64,000 nucleotides of DNA from Hanleya hanleyi (GCA_036873755.1 JAVTVY010010452.1:372001-436000); one strand, 5' to 3'. Positions 1-12,400 are shown, numbered from the stretch's first letter. Numbers and translations: made by a program. Notes: generated by a model from the sequence alone, not told the origin.

Positions 1-720
1 ATCGCCTACCCAGGAATGTACATTCAAAGCTTCTTTATGGACCAGATTACATCTACTGTTTGAGATTTCTATCAGAAAACCTGGATTCCTTTAACTGGAA
101 GATCAAGACACAAATGAAGTTAAAACCTTATTGTAGAACTCATTCGGTCGGTCTTTCGTGCAAGTTTCAGACATTTTTATTACCAAAACGCCATCCTTCA
201 ACTCCTTATTTTACTCAAAAACTATCCTCCTATGCTCCTTACATGAATGATGGACCAAACATTCTGAATGATCAGTCCCGCCTAGACATATCTATGTTAG
301 GGAGTTGACTTTAATTTCAGGTTATGATTCATTAGAGCATCTATCATCATAGATGTATGTGCACAAAACTATGAAAACTGTCAACAACTATACATGGGAT
401 AATCATGTATGTATGAATATAAACTCTAATACAGTCTGTCCACCAATAAAATAAACTTCCAAAATTTCAAAGCTAACAGTACAAGGGTTAAGTAACAATA
501 AATCTTTGTCAAAAGTACAATACAGATTATCATCAATTACAACAAACATGTATAACCAACACCATGGAAAATAAATGTAAAAAAAAAAACTGCACGTAAT
601 TCTTCAAAAATGGTGTAGCTGAAGTAATACTATTAGCAAAATTGACCGTCAGTAAAGTAGCACCAGGCTAACTTACCCCGTCATTGGTGCATCAGTATCA
701 AAGTGATCATAGTTTACAAT
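1..720. other. Non-coding stretch, no gene recognised
   Basis: AT-rich sequence with no splice-bounded or conserved coding stretch that I can recognise. The one ORF of 82 codons (60-308) has no familiar motif and is treated as chance. Confidence 0.5.
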
Positions 721-744
721 GAAGTTAAATACAGTATGCAATGC

Positions 745-1154
745 CACCCTCCTGACAAAGTTGCCATGTCTCCCACCCTCCTGACAATGCCACCTCCCCT
801 TCCTGACAATGTTGCCATCTTCCACCCTCCCAATATTGTCAAGCCAAGTTTCCCACCCTCAAGATAATGTTGTCATGTCTCCGCCCTCCTGACAACTGTC
901 ACCCCTCACCCTTCTGGCAATGTTGCCCAGTCTCCCACTCTCCTGACAATGTTGCCCTGTCTCCAACCCTTCTAACAATGTTTGCCTCTCCCTCCCTCCT
1001 GATAATGTTGCCCGGTTTCCTGACAATGCCATCCAGTCACCCTCCTGACAATTCCCCCCCCCCCCGTCTTCCACCCTCCCAACCTTGTCAAGCTGTGTCT
1101 CCCATTCTCCTGATAAAATTGCTCTGTCTCCCACCCTTCTGACAATGCCATCCA
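745..1154. repeat. ~30-bp CT-rich minisatellite, left half
   Basis: Imperfect tandem copies of a unit built around CCTGACAATGTTGCC followed by (C)AGTCTCCCACC, with a period near 29-31 bp. The two strands are strongly asymmetric (pyrimidine-rich top strand). ORFs of 65-98 codons on both strands are by-products of the repetition. The array continues at 1640-1995 on the far side of an unrelated insert. Confidence 0.85.
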
Positions 1155-1639
1155 CACTACTGCATGCATGTCACTGAAATCCCATAAAATGTCATGAAAA
1201 AGGCATTAATATGACAATCCCAATGACCATGAATTCTTTTCTGCAATTTATTAATGGGGAAATGTTAAGGCCATTAAAAAGACATTAAATTGAAAAAGTG
1301 GAGTTAATACAGATTTCCAGCATTAAAATGCCATTACGTTGGGTGGAATAAAAAATTAGTCCCATAAATTTATTAATGGCCATTAATTTTGTGATGAAGT
1401 CAAATTAAGTGGGTCGGCGAAAAGGTTAATGGCTTTTTGATGCCATTAATTTGTTACATAATTTTAATGACCACTATTCTATAATCAATTAATGGCTTGG
1501 GATTAAGAGATTTTTGATAAATTTAATGGGAATTGTACCCCATTAATAGGTATGCAAATAATAGGGTTTTAACCTAAATAATTTATGGTATTTTAAGGAC
1601 TTCAGTTGAGAGCAATTAATGGCATTTCATGCAGTAGTG
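1155..1639. mobile_element. MITE-like insert inside the minisatellite
   Basis: An AT-rich 485-bp block interrupts the minisatellite. It starts CACTACTGCATG and ends CATGCAGTAGTG, a perfect 12-bp terminal inverted repeat. The interior repeats ATTAATGG and its complement many times. The ends start with CACTA, but the flanking 3 bp (CCA and ACT) do not match, so a CACTA-type assignment is not supported. It has no coding capacity, so it would be non-autonomous. Confidence 0.6.
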
Positions 1640-1995
1640 ACTGTCACCCCCCTGACAATGTCACCCAGTCACACTCCAGACAATGTTGCCAGGTCTTCCA
1701 CCTTCCTGACAATGTTACCCAGTCAATGTCACCCTCTCACCCTCCCGACAATAAAGCCATGTCTCCCACCCTCCTGGCAATGCCACCCCCTGACAATGTT
1801 ACCCGGTCTTCCACCCTCCCAACATTGTCAAGCTTGGTCTCCCACCTTCTGACAATGTTGCTGTATCTCCCACCAACCTGACAATGCCACCCTCCCACTC
1901 TCCTGACAATGTTGCCCTCTCTCCTACCCTCCTGGTAATGTTGCCCTCTCTCCCACCCTCCTGATAATGTCACCCTATCTCCCTCCATCCCGACG
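1640..1995. repeat. ~30-bp CT-rich minisatellite, right half
   Basis: Same unit family as 745-1154 (CCTGACAATGTTGCC-like cores and CTCCCACC spacers), continuing after the MITE-like insert. The overlapping ORFs on both strands are repeat by-products. Confidence 0.85.
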
Positions 1996-4439
1996 ATACC
2001 TGAACCAGGTATTAATTGTTAGAATAAACAAGTGAAATGACAAAAAAATCGGGCATGTTTAGCAACCTGTATTAATTAAAAGAATTCAGGTACAATGTCA
2101 AGATGTTTGTATATGTAGCAAAGATATCTACAAACACTGACTGACTGAAGAAATTTATCAGCATATATATATCAGTTCATCATCTGATGACAAACTGGAT
2201 GCCCAGTGAATATCACAATTTTCTGGGTATGGACTGCTCATCTGGGAAGATAATTTTTCCGGCATTATACTCAACATTTAATGACCAGTATTACTGAAGT
2301 GTTCAAATCTTCTCAAATGCGAGTGAGCAGATGCATATTGCACCAATATGGTAGAATTCATGTACATAGTAAAGTACAACAGGTTTCTGTTGTAAAGCTA
2401 TTTACAGTCTGGGTTACACTTCAGCAGTATTGCATATGTGTCCTGACGCTAGCTCGAATGTGCTGTAATGTTAGCTTCAATGCATGATGATGCTTTATAG
2501 AATGCTCTAGCATTTCCTGGTTGAACATCGTCTGAATTATGCTGGGGAATGAGGTGGTTGAGAATGAGGTGGTTGCACTCGGGGAAACATTCAATCAACT
2601 TTTATTCTCACCAGTGACTGTAAAACTGATATGAAAGTACGAGGTCACCAACAATGCAATACTAACTTCAGTACTTAATAATTGGTGAACAAGGCCCAAA
2701 TCTGTCCATGAGATCAGCCTATGGGTGAACACTGTAAAACAGAAGTATGCTTTAATGGTACATTGACATAACAATATTATTGGAACATCAAATGGAACAA
2801 AACTGCCACAAGACTTGGCACTATGCAATTTGATAGTGTTTTTTTTTTTGTAAGGCAAGATTGTGAAATAAAAATCAACCATCCTCATTTGTTGGAGGAT
2901 ATTGGTTCATGGAAGCAAACCAAACCTTTTTAATGCACTCAAGCAATATATTGGCCATATTATCTTCTAACATTCTACAGAATTATACTTTACATATTCC
3001 ACCCAGTGCTAGCTTCACTGACCTACAGTGATACTGGTAGCTTATTCTGGTGGACAGGTTTTTAGCTGGAATTGGCAGCATTTTGTCAGAAAATCTGAAC
3101 AACAATCCCGGATGTTCAACGATGTTCCATTGTGACACAATTGTTACTGTAGTGTATCAATGTTCACAGCTGCAGTTTACCCTAGCCCCTAAGGTGATAA
3201 AAATATGGGTTGAAATGTTGAAGCTGTGATATTCAGCTGCACAACCACCCGTAAATCTGTTAACTGCAGACGTGTAGCAAATGTTGCATGTTGTGTCTCA
3301 ATACTTGTTGAATCTCCCCTTTGGCATCAGATATCGAAACCACAATAACCGATAATGCTGGGATAACATATGAAGCTGAAAAATATCATTAGAGCCCACC
3401 TGCCTGGTAAATAGAGACAGGTAAGAGCCATACATCTGACAGTCCTAGACAACAGCCTGCACAGCAGATCTCTTCTCTCACTGCTATAAACTGCAATGCA
3501 TTGTATCTATTAATTATGAAAGACACTACAATAAATTCAACAAATTTAAAGTAAACATGCTATCAATGTTATCAACACATCAATACTAAGTCCTGCATAC
3601 ATGTGATTACTGAGTAGGCCCAGTATAACAGTACATTACTTCTCCTGGACTGATCACAATGTTATCTCGTCACCTAGCAACACTGTGATATACCCGATAT
3701 TAAGGATAAATTTGTCTTTTTATACAATGTTTTATTATTAAAGTACCATTGAAACTAGAGTTTACTTGAAGAATTAAGTCATTGGAGTACCAAACCATCA
3801 AGGGGAATAGCAGAACACATGTGGACCATCACCGGCCTGAGACCGACACACACAATCACCGGTATGCACGCTCTCACTGTATTATGACCATTGCAGTACC
3901 ACTCAACTTCAACGACAATGTTGATCCACAGTCAACCTGTTCTATTATTGTAGCATACATAGTCTATAACAGGTGTGTTTAGGAGGTACTTGTCGAGAAA
4001 AACATAATTGATACCTGTACATAGCAAATTATGGAGTGGGGGGGGGAGGAGAACAGAGATACCGGTACCACAATATAGATAAAGTGTAACATATAGATCT
4101 ACAAATGAAATATCATAATGGTGAGAAGAAAAGTTTGACTTTCAGGAAGACTGTTTACATTCAAGCTGACAGACAATGATGGGAGCACTGCTTATTGGAA
4201 CATTTAACCTTACTATGACAAAGTCAATATGTATAAATCATCGACAACAAATAAATGTAAACTCTGGAATGTTGAACAACAATAAACATAAAAATAAACT
4301 TTTGGCCTCTAACTGGTCAACATAGTAAAAATTCATGAACAAATCGATCGAGTTGACCCCTAACACAATCAGCAATATATTAGTTTTGATGATACTACAC
4401 AATCCCAATTAAGCTGTATAATTTGTTTTCTTTCTCAGT
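1996..4439. other. Intergenic, no gene recognised
   Basis: About 2.4 kb without a convincing exon, RNA gene or ordered repeat. It contains short homopolymers, for example a G run near 4033. ORFs of 66-97 codons at 2281-2487, 2595-2888 and 3782-3982 show no recognisable domain. Confidence 0.4.
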
Positions 4440-5345
4440 GGCTAGAACAGTCTGCAGTCGTGTTCTTCTAGCTCTACACGATTCATGGATTACGAGTGGC
4501 AGTCTGCAGTCCATTTTCTAAAACAATTGACCACAGTCTTCAATGTGTTTTCTACAACACTCTCACATTCTGCTGGATTTTCTAGGAAAAATAAGCCAGT
4601 CTGCAGTGTGTTTTTAGGACAAGGAGCCAGTATTTTCAGAACAATTTTCCAGTTTGCACTAATTCTCTTGGACAAGCAGTCACAATGTGCTCTAGGTAGT
4701 TTGCAATGCCAATATGCAATGCCTCTCTCTGGACTGTCATATTCTGCAATCTGTTTCCCAGAGCAAGCAGTCATAGTAAACACTATTATGTTGAGAACAG
4801 GTCTTTTACAGGACAAGCTTGCAGAGTCTATCAATGTTTCTAGGACAATCCGTCACAGGCTGCTGAGGGTTTCTTAGGTTAACCGGTCAGTCTGCAGGGT
4901 GTTCTACAGCAGTCATGGATTGCAGTGGGTTTCTTAGAACAAGTGGATACAGTCAACAGTGTGTTTTCTGTGCTAGGACTACATGGGACTACATAGGTCA
5001 ATCTGCAATGTAAATTCTAGTGGTTCTAGGACAATATGTTATCTTGAAAAGCATGTTCTAGAAATGAGTTGAGGACAGGCTCTGCAGCGCAGTGCACCTT
5101 AATGCCATGGCAATACAGGAGTCTAGGACAATCAAGGATATGACAACCTGCTAGAGTCTGTTGTATATGTTCTGTTAGGATTTTGAGGGACCAGACTGCG
5201 ATATACATGTATATTGCAGTGGTTTCACATTGGTCTACATGTAAGATAGATCACTTGCCAATCTGCAGCCTGTGTTCTAAAGGTTAATCATGGGTACAGG
5301 ACATTCTGCAGTCAGTATTCTGTCTACAATGAATGTTGGTCTGGC
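4440..5345. repeat. Degenerate ~45-60-bp tandem repeat (CTGCAGT / TAGGACAA motifs)
   Basis: The phrases AGTCTGCAGTGTGTTTT and TCTAGGACAA recur with drifting spacing of roughly 45-60 bp across 900 bp, suggesting an old, decayed minisatellite. The 130-codon plus ORF (4485-4877) and its 114-codon antisense partner lie wholly inside it and are not supported as genes. Confidence 0.55.
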
Positions 5346-5744
5346 TCCAAGTCCATGAAGTCTGTAGTACCTGCCCCATTTACTTGACCAGTTGGTAGGA
5401 CAACTTGAATGCTCTATGAAATATTCATGCCCCAGTGGCTCTATGAAGATTTACCCGGCAGGTTATATGATTATCGATTCAAAGGCCTAAACTATGATGT
5501 ATGATTTCAAATTTAAAATTAGAGAATCATTAAAGTAAATACCGCATTGATTCCAAAGCGTTATCTAAAGATACATGACAAATGATTACTAAACTTCTCT
5601 AAACATGTTGCAAACATATCCAAGTGAGTGAAAGTGCTGATGAATACAAGCTGTTCAGCATAGCTCAAGTCGTTCTAGAATGGTCAATCTACAATGGCAT
5701 GAATGAAAATGAGAAAACAAGAGATAAAATTGGCTTCAATATAC

Positions 5745-6250
5745 CCCGCACCTTAATTTGAGCTCAATTGTAGTATGTGGCCCTAGAGTATCTATTGACA
5801 GAAAACAATGGTGAATTTCAATGATTCCCAATTTGGGGTCTTGGTGACCATGACCATTGACAAAAGAAATTGTTCTTCTCAATAATTTACTTATTTTGGG
5901 GTCACAGTGACCTTGGCCTCGATTTTTGTAAAGACACATGTCTGACCTTGTCATCAAATTTTGTTTCGTGATCACATCGTCTCATCCTAAAGTACCTATT
6001 GACCCCAAAATTGCAATTTTAATGATTTTCCTATTATGGGGTCACAGTAAATTTTTGACCTTGACCCCAGTTTTGATATATGGCACATCTTCTTCCCCAA
6101 TATTTGATCCACTCAAAACAATTAGCAATTTTCAATGATTTCCAGATTTTTAGGCCATAGTGACCTTTGACCTGGACCTCAATCTTGGTATGCCTCACAT
6201 CGTCTCTTCCTAGTGGATCCACTCACAAAAAATTGCAACTGCAGCAGAAA
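5745..6250. repeat. Decayed ~125-bp tandem repeat (GGGGTCACAGTGACCTT type)
   Basis: Recurring phrases are GGGGTCACAGTGACCTTG, GACC(T/C)CAATTTTGGTATG and CACATCGTCTC, spaced about 120-130 bp apart, four or so copies. The style (short polite repeats of a few hundred bp) is the same as the other tandem-core elements in the window. ORFs of 60-79 codons on both strands are by-products. Confidence 0.6.
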
Positions 6251-6444
6251 AATGTCCCAGATATAGACCCAATGGCTGGATGTCATCATCATATATATGT
6301 CTGCCATTTAAAACCTACAGATTATGAGAAAAAACTGGAAGCAAAATAAATTACTAAGGAACATTTCTAATATGAATAATAAAACAAAAACATTGTCATG
6401 AAAAATAAATTAATGAAAAAAAGTATATTATGGAAACATTTCTA

Positions 6445-6597
6445 CAGTACAATAATGTAACACTTCAAACAGTACTCTCTCACCTGAACAATCTACAGTA
6501 CAATAATGTAACACTTCAAACAGTACTCTCTCACCTGAACAATCTACAGTACAATAATGTAACACTTCAAACAGTACTCTCTCACCTGAACAATCAT
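6445..6597. repeat. Three perfect 51-bp tandem copies
   Basis: The unit starting CAGTACAATAATGTAACACT is repeated at 6445, 6496 and 6547 with no difference that I can see. Because 51 is a multiple of three, it opens repetitive reading frames on both strands (79 and 84 codons), which I do not regard as genes. Confidence 0.9.
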
Positions 6598-7597
6598 CAA
6601 CAGCTATGTTTTTATTTACCACATATACAATATACATATACATGGGAAATGAACGATGAAAGGATGTAGCAGACCATTTCATAGATCATGTACTTCATAT
6701 GGATAAATCCTCAATGATAACATGATTAACACAGATCATTTGTTTCCATGACAACATTTATATGCACTATCCATTCACAGTGTACTGTTCAGGTCATTAA
6801 CTACACAAAGAATGAAATTCACTAAGCAAATTTAATGGCACGTACCATGATTACACTGTACTACTTCTGATACTAAACGCTGATGTTCATCATATGCAAA
6901 ACATATGAGGAGAGACAATCCAGTATAATATGTGTAGTGCAAAGCATTCTGAATTTCCAGCCCTCTCACTGCCAACAAAATTTAAGCTTGGGTGCGGGAG
7001 GTAAATATCCTGAATTAAGAATACAATACCTGAATGCCTCCAAACTGTCACGAATGACCAAGATTAGTTCTAACACATACATGTATGGCATAAGATAGAT
7101 TAAATTAAGGTTCACTAATAAGAAGTATGACTATAATTGTTGCACATAAACATTGTAAGAAAAAAGGCTTAATAATATACGTGTACATATATGTGCAGTA
7201 GTTTGATAGCATACAAAAAACGTACTACTAATTAAGTGATGACAAAATGATGAAAAATGTTCAGGACATGGAAAACTTGAAGCAATATCATACAATGTTA
7301 TATTTTGATGAATAAAATGCCTACACAAAAATATGATCGATTTGAGACGATATGTGTACGAATGTAACAAAGACATGATGTACAATGTGACAAATATGTG
7401 TATGATGGGTAGAGAGCAGTCCCATGGAAGCACTATTGTAGCAGTAAGAGGGCATACTATGGGCGTGTAACATACATGACCTAAACTGAATTCGGCCAAA
7501 TGCCACAAAACTTCTTAAAAAATAGTACTCCCTCCACAATGGAGATAGAGTGTTTTGTCACAAAGACATTGCTACATGTACATACTAAAAAAGCCAT
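6598..7597. other. 3' flank of the OTU-family gene, no other gene seen
   Basis: AT-rich sequence with scattered short ORFs (for example 125 codons at 7131-7508, minus) lacking recognisable motifs. It lies downstream of the minus-strand gene that ends at 7876. Confidence 0.4.
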
Positions 7598-7609
7598 CAC
7601 ATGCACACA

Positions 7610-7615
7610 TTTATT
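7610..7615 (-). terminator. Candidate poly(A) signal AATAAA
   Basis: TTTATT on the plus strand reads AATAAA on the minus strand, about 260 bp beyond the stop codon of the OTU-family gene. Position and sequence suit a cleavage/polyadenylation signal. Other AATAAA-like hexamers occur in this AT-rich flank, so the choice is tentative. Confidence 0.35.
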
Positions 7616-7617
7616 AC

Positions 7618-7802
7618 ATTACAAACATGTAACATCACCGTTGCAGTCATTAAACCATCACACACACATATTCATGACATTACAAACAGGTAACATCACT
7701 GTTTCAAAGTCATTAAGCCAGGTCGTTACAAACATGTAACATCACCGTTTCAAAGTCATTAAGTCATCGCACGCACACATTCATGATATTACAAACCGTA
7801 AC
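7618..7802. repeat. Short repeat in presumed 3' UTR
   Basis: TTACAAACATGTAACATCAC-like blocks occur near 7619, 7679, 7727 and (shortened) 7790, separated by 48-63 bp. They sit between the gene's stop codon and its candidate poly(A) signal, so they may be transcribed in the 3' UTR. Confidence 0.6.
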
Positions 7803-7875
7803 TAGCGGCTCTAAAGAATCAAAATCATGGTAAACATGATAAAGATAAGTGAACTAGCCATCACGGATGACATCA

Positions 7876-9459
7876 TCACGTAGAGGGATGGGGAGTGAAG
7901 ACTGCGTACTGAGGGAAGCAGTGAGAAGGATGAGGCTGACTGGGAGGGGTGGACTGCTGCATTGGTGCTGGGTAGGACGACATACCATAATTGTAACCCT
8001 GTATCACTGGCTGGGATGATGGGTAAGCTGCTGCAGGCTGCTGGGTAAAGTAGACAACCCCAGAGTTGCTGGTACAAGGAGCATTGCTGGCAGTGGGACA
8101 GCCGTTTCCATATCCTGTAGGTGAAGCATGCAATGGGTGAGAGTGAAAAGTCTCTGAGCCATCACCGTGAAAACTAGCTCTGGGTGGGTGCAAAGGTGGT
8201 GGAGGCGGAAGAGGTTGAGGAGCAGTGAGTGGGGCAAAGTATAGAGGTTGGCAGTTGAAAGATGGAGGTGCATCACCGGAATAGCTGGGAGATGGAAGAT
8301 GGGGTGGAGGAGGTGTTGGAAGGGTAGGAGGTGGTGGAAGGGCAGGAGGTGGCACGTGCGGGGAAGGTAGTGGAGCTTTAGGCACATCAGGACAGTTGAA
8401 GGTGCAGGATGACTCAATACAATGTGGAGAAGTATAAAGCAATCCTATAGCCCCATTTGTACATGTAACAGAACCAAAACCACCCCCACCATTACCATCA
8501 CCATAGCTGTGCAACAGGGGGTCACCATTTATGACAGTGTTACTCACAGATTGCACTGATCCAGACTCAACTATCCCTGAAGCTCCATCACCCAAGTAAT
8601 TTTGCCCTGGTGTGAAGTCGGGTGCGGAGGGATTGAGCTGAAAATGTGACCCATCACCTGCCGATGTGGATAACAGATGGTGGTCTGGATAGAAGGCCAT
8701 GGACATTGGACATTGGTAGACAATGGGCATGCCTTCACAGTGGGCCTTCTGGGCATTTGACTCTGCTAACAACTGCTGAAATCTTGGCGGGATATCTTTG
8801 ATTGGCTTAAGCAATTTATATGGTCCCCATGTATAATATTTCCTGGGTGGTTTTTGTGTCTGACGATTAAATGCATAACCTGAATCTTCTCCCGAGTATT
8901 TTGAGTCAAAATTTAAGCTAATGTCATCTGACTGATCACAGGAATCACCATCATCTTTAGCTCGATGTCTCCTCTCAACACAGTCTAACTTTGACTGCTC
9001 AGTGTGACACGCATCAGCAGAATAGGAGGTGGACTCGTCATATTTCAGACCGGAGTCCAGACTGTTACAAACATTTTCATTGGATCCTTCCCCGTCATAT
9101 CGGAGACCAGAGTCCATACTGTTACAAAGATTCTCATTGGCTCCATCCCCACCAGAGCTACTCTCTGAATCACAGCCACTGTCTGAGTGGGTACAACAAT
9201 CATCAGGCTTGACGGAACTACTTTTACAAGCCTGTACATCTGGCAAACTTGAGTTAGCTTTATATCTTGATTTGGAAATGTCGCTAGTATTATAATAATT
9301 ACCTATTGAGGGACTACTTCCCAGCAGATTTATAGGGGTTTTATCAAACTTTCCCATCATTTTACCTAGGGGTACAGTTGGCTGCATACCGACATTATCC
9401 ATCCTTCCTCCTGCGGACATTTGGTTGTAGTTTGCACTGTAGGAGTACCAACGGTAATA
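7876..9459 (-). CDS. OTUD4/ALG13-like gene, terminal exon (527 codons)
   Basis: The acceptor CTTTCTAACAG precedes 9459, and the exon starts YYRWYSYSANYNQMSAGG, continuing the FNLG-YY block of the previous exon. It then carries a Ser/Asp/Cys-rich acidic region with an internal duplication (NENLCNSMDSGLRYD and NENVCNSLDSGLKYD), a basic-aromatic patch (KPPRKYYTWGPYKLLKPIKD, then IPPRFQQLL), the PAM2-like LNPSAPDF, a long polyproline stretch and a Tyr/Gln/Pro-rich tail ending FTPHPST. The Met at 9420 is internal; the open frame upstream to the acceptor shows the coding sequence starts earlier. Confidence 0.78.
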   Translation of the reverse strand, partial: YYRWYSYSANYNQMSAGGRMDNVGMQPTVPLGKMMGKFDKTPINLLGSSPSIGNYYNTSDISKSRYKANSSLPDVQACKSSSVKPDDCCTHSDSGCDSESSSGGDGANENLCNSMDSGLRYDGEGSNENVCNSLDSGLKYDESTSYSADACHTEQSKLDCVERRHRAKDDGDSCDQSDDISLNFDSKYSGEDSGYAFNRQTQKPPRKYYTWGPYKLLKPIKDIPPRFQQLLAESNAQKAHCEGMPIVYQCPMSMAFYPDHHLLSTSAGDGSHFQLNPSAPDFTPGQNYLGDGASGIVESGSVQSVSNTVINGDPLLHSYGDGNGGGGFGSVTCTNGAIGLLYTSPHCIESSCTFNCPDVPKAPLPSPHVPPPALPPPPTLPTPPPPHLPSPSYSGDAPPSFNCQPLYFAPLTAPQPLPPPPPLHPPRASFHGDGSETFHSHPLHASPTGYGNGCPTASNAPCTSNSGVVYFTQQPAAAYPSSQPVIQGYNYGMSSYPAPMQQSTPPSQPHPSHCFPQYAVFTPHPST

Positions 9460-12400
9460 CTGTTAGAAAGAGAAGGTACTTGTTATAAAGATGTAATTAA
9501 GAATAAACTTTGACAAATTTTTCGCACTGGAAGACTCTTTGCCTACATTTCACTGAAGAGGATTATATTCACATGCGTGTATACAATGAACTGGTACACA
9601 AAATTACTGAGGCCCATCAAGCCCAATTGTAACAAAGAAAGATTTTTAGTTAAAATATTTATGCATATGCAGACTAGCCATACTTTCATTGACACATGTG
9701 CAGACTAGCCGTACTCCCATTGACACATGTGCAGACTAAACGTACTCCCATTGACGCATGTGCAGACTAGCCATACTTCCATTGACGCATGTGCAGACTA
9801 GCCGTACTTCCATTGATGCATGTGCAGACTAGCCTTACTCCCATTGACACAGGTGCAGACTACCCGTACTCCCACTGACGCATGTGCAGACTAGCCGTAC
9901 TCCCATTGACGCATGTGCAGACTAGTCGTACTCCCAGTGACGCATGTGCAGACTACCCGTACTCCCATTGATGCATATGCAGACTAGCCGTACTTCCATT
10001 GATGCATGCCGTACTCCCATTGACACAGGTGCAGACTACCCGTACTCCCACTGACGCATGTGCAGACTAGCCTTACTCCCATCGACGCATGTGCAGACTA
10101 GCCGTACTCCCATGGACGCATGTGCAGACTAGTCGTACTCCCAGTGATGCATGTGCAGACTAGCCGTACTTCCATTGATGCATATGCAGACTAGCCGTAC
10201 TTCCATTGATGCATGCCTTACTCCCATTGACACAGGTGCAGACTACCCGTACTCCCATTGACGCATATGCAGACTAGCCATACTTTCATTGACACATGTG
10301 CAGACTAGCCATACTTTCATTGACGCATGCGCAGACTAGCCGTACTTTCATTGACGCATGTGCAGACTAGCTGTACTTTCATTGATGCATGTGCAGACTA
10401 GCCGTACTTCCAATGACGCATGTGCAGACAAGCCGTACTCCCATTGATGCATGTGCAGACTAGTCGTACTCCCAGTGACGCATGTGCAGACTAGCTGTAC
10501 TCCCATTGACGCATGTGCAGACTAGCCATACTTTCATTGATGCATGTGCAGACTAGTCGTACTCCCAGTGACGCATGTGCAGACTAGCCGTACTCCCATT
10601 GACGCATGTGCAGACTAGCCATACTTTCATTGACGCATGTACAGACTAGCCATACTTTCATTGATGCATGTACAGACTAGCCATACTCCCATTGATGCAT
10701 GTGCAGACTAGCCATACTTTCATTGACGCATGTGCAGACTAGCCATACTTTCATTGATGCATGTACAGACTAGCCATACTTTCATTGACGCATGTGCAGA
10801 CTAGCCATACTTTCATTGATGCATGTACAGACTAGCCATACTTTCATTGACGCATGTGCAGACTAGCCATACTTTCATTGATGCATGTACAGACTAGCCA
10901 TACTTTCATTGACGCATGTGCAGACTAGCCATACTTTCATTGACGCATGTGCAGACTAGCCATACTTTCATTGATGCATGTACAGACTAGCCATACTTTC
11001 ATTGACGCATGTGCAGACTAGCCATACTTTCATTGATGCATGTACAGACTAGCCATACTTTCATTGACGCATGTGCAGACTAGCCATACTTTCATTGATG
11101 CATGTACAGACTAGCCATACTTTCATTGACGCATGTGCAGACTAGCCATACTTTCATTGACGCATGTGCAGACTAGCCATACTTTCATTGATGCATGTAC
11201 AGACTAGCCATACTTTCATTGACGCATGTGCAGACTAGCCATACTTTCATTGACGCATGTGCAGACTAGCCATACTTTCATTGATGCATGTACAGACTAG
11301 CCATACTTTCATTGACGCATGTGCAGACTAGCCATACTTTCATTGATGCATGTACAGACTAGCCATACTTTCATTGACGCATGTGCAGACTAGCCATACT
11401 TTCATTAATGCATGTACAGACTAGCCATACTTTCATTGACGCATGTGCAGACTAGCCATACTTTCATTGATGCATGTACAGACTAGCCATACTTTCATTG
11501 ACGCATGTGCAGACTAGCCATACTTTCATTGATGCATGTACAGACTAGCCATACTTTCATTGACGCATGTGCAGACTAGCCATACTTTCATTGATGCATG
11601 TAGACTAGCCATACTTTCATTGACGCATGTGCAGACTAGCCATACTTTCATTGATGCATGTACAGACTAGCCATATTTTCATTGATGCATGTACAGACTA
11701 GCCATACTCTCATTGATGCATGTACAGACTAGCCATATTTTCATTGATGCATATGCAGACTAGCCGTACTTTCATTGATGCATGTGCAGACTAGCCATAC
11801 TTTCATTGATGCATATGCAGACTAGCCATACTATTATTGATGCATATGCAGACCAGCCATACTTTCATTGATGCATATGCAGACTAGCCATACTTTCATT
11901 GATGCATGTGCAGACTAGCCGTACTCTCATTGATGCATATGCAGACTAGCCATACTTTCATATCCCCTCTCACATTGAATCTGAGAAACAAAGCAAACTT
12001 TTCAACTTACATTTTGTCCCAGGTTGTAGAAGAACCTCATAGTTGGCAAATCTGAAAGAAATATGAAGAACAGCATGAAAACAGTACTAATGAATAAGTA
12101 GGGAATTACTAGAGACCTAGTCCAAGACTTACAGCTTCTAATTACAACACATATAAGGGAAGTGTTAGGAGGTGTCGACATACTGGCAGAGCCACATGGC
12201 TTCACAGTGTAGTCTTCCGGTTAACCTATTCTAAAGCACATACCAAGAATCTAACGATTCGTGATATGTGTTGTATCGGACATCATTCGATTTACAAGTA
12301 TAGTACTACTGGAAAGTGATGGTATGTGAACAAAGGAAGAATAGCTGTTTTCCTTACCACCTAAAGGCAAATCAGCACCGCTCGGATCCTGTGATGGACC

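Noticed and set aside
4485..4877. 130-codon plus ORF
   Set aside because: Lies within a degenerate tandem repeat and has an almost equally long antisense ORF.
6428..6682. 84- and 79-codon repetitive ORFs as a small repeat protein
   Set aside because: Open frames on both strands follow from a 51-bp repeat being divisible by three; no start context, splice signal or motif.
9660..11961. CRISPR-like array
   Set aside because: Head-to-tail 31-bp units without unique spacers, in an animal intron; this is a satellite. The same applies to 48230-49010.
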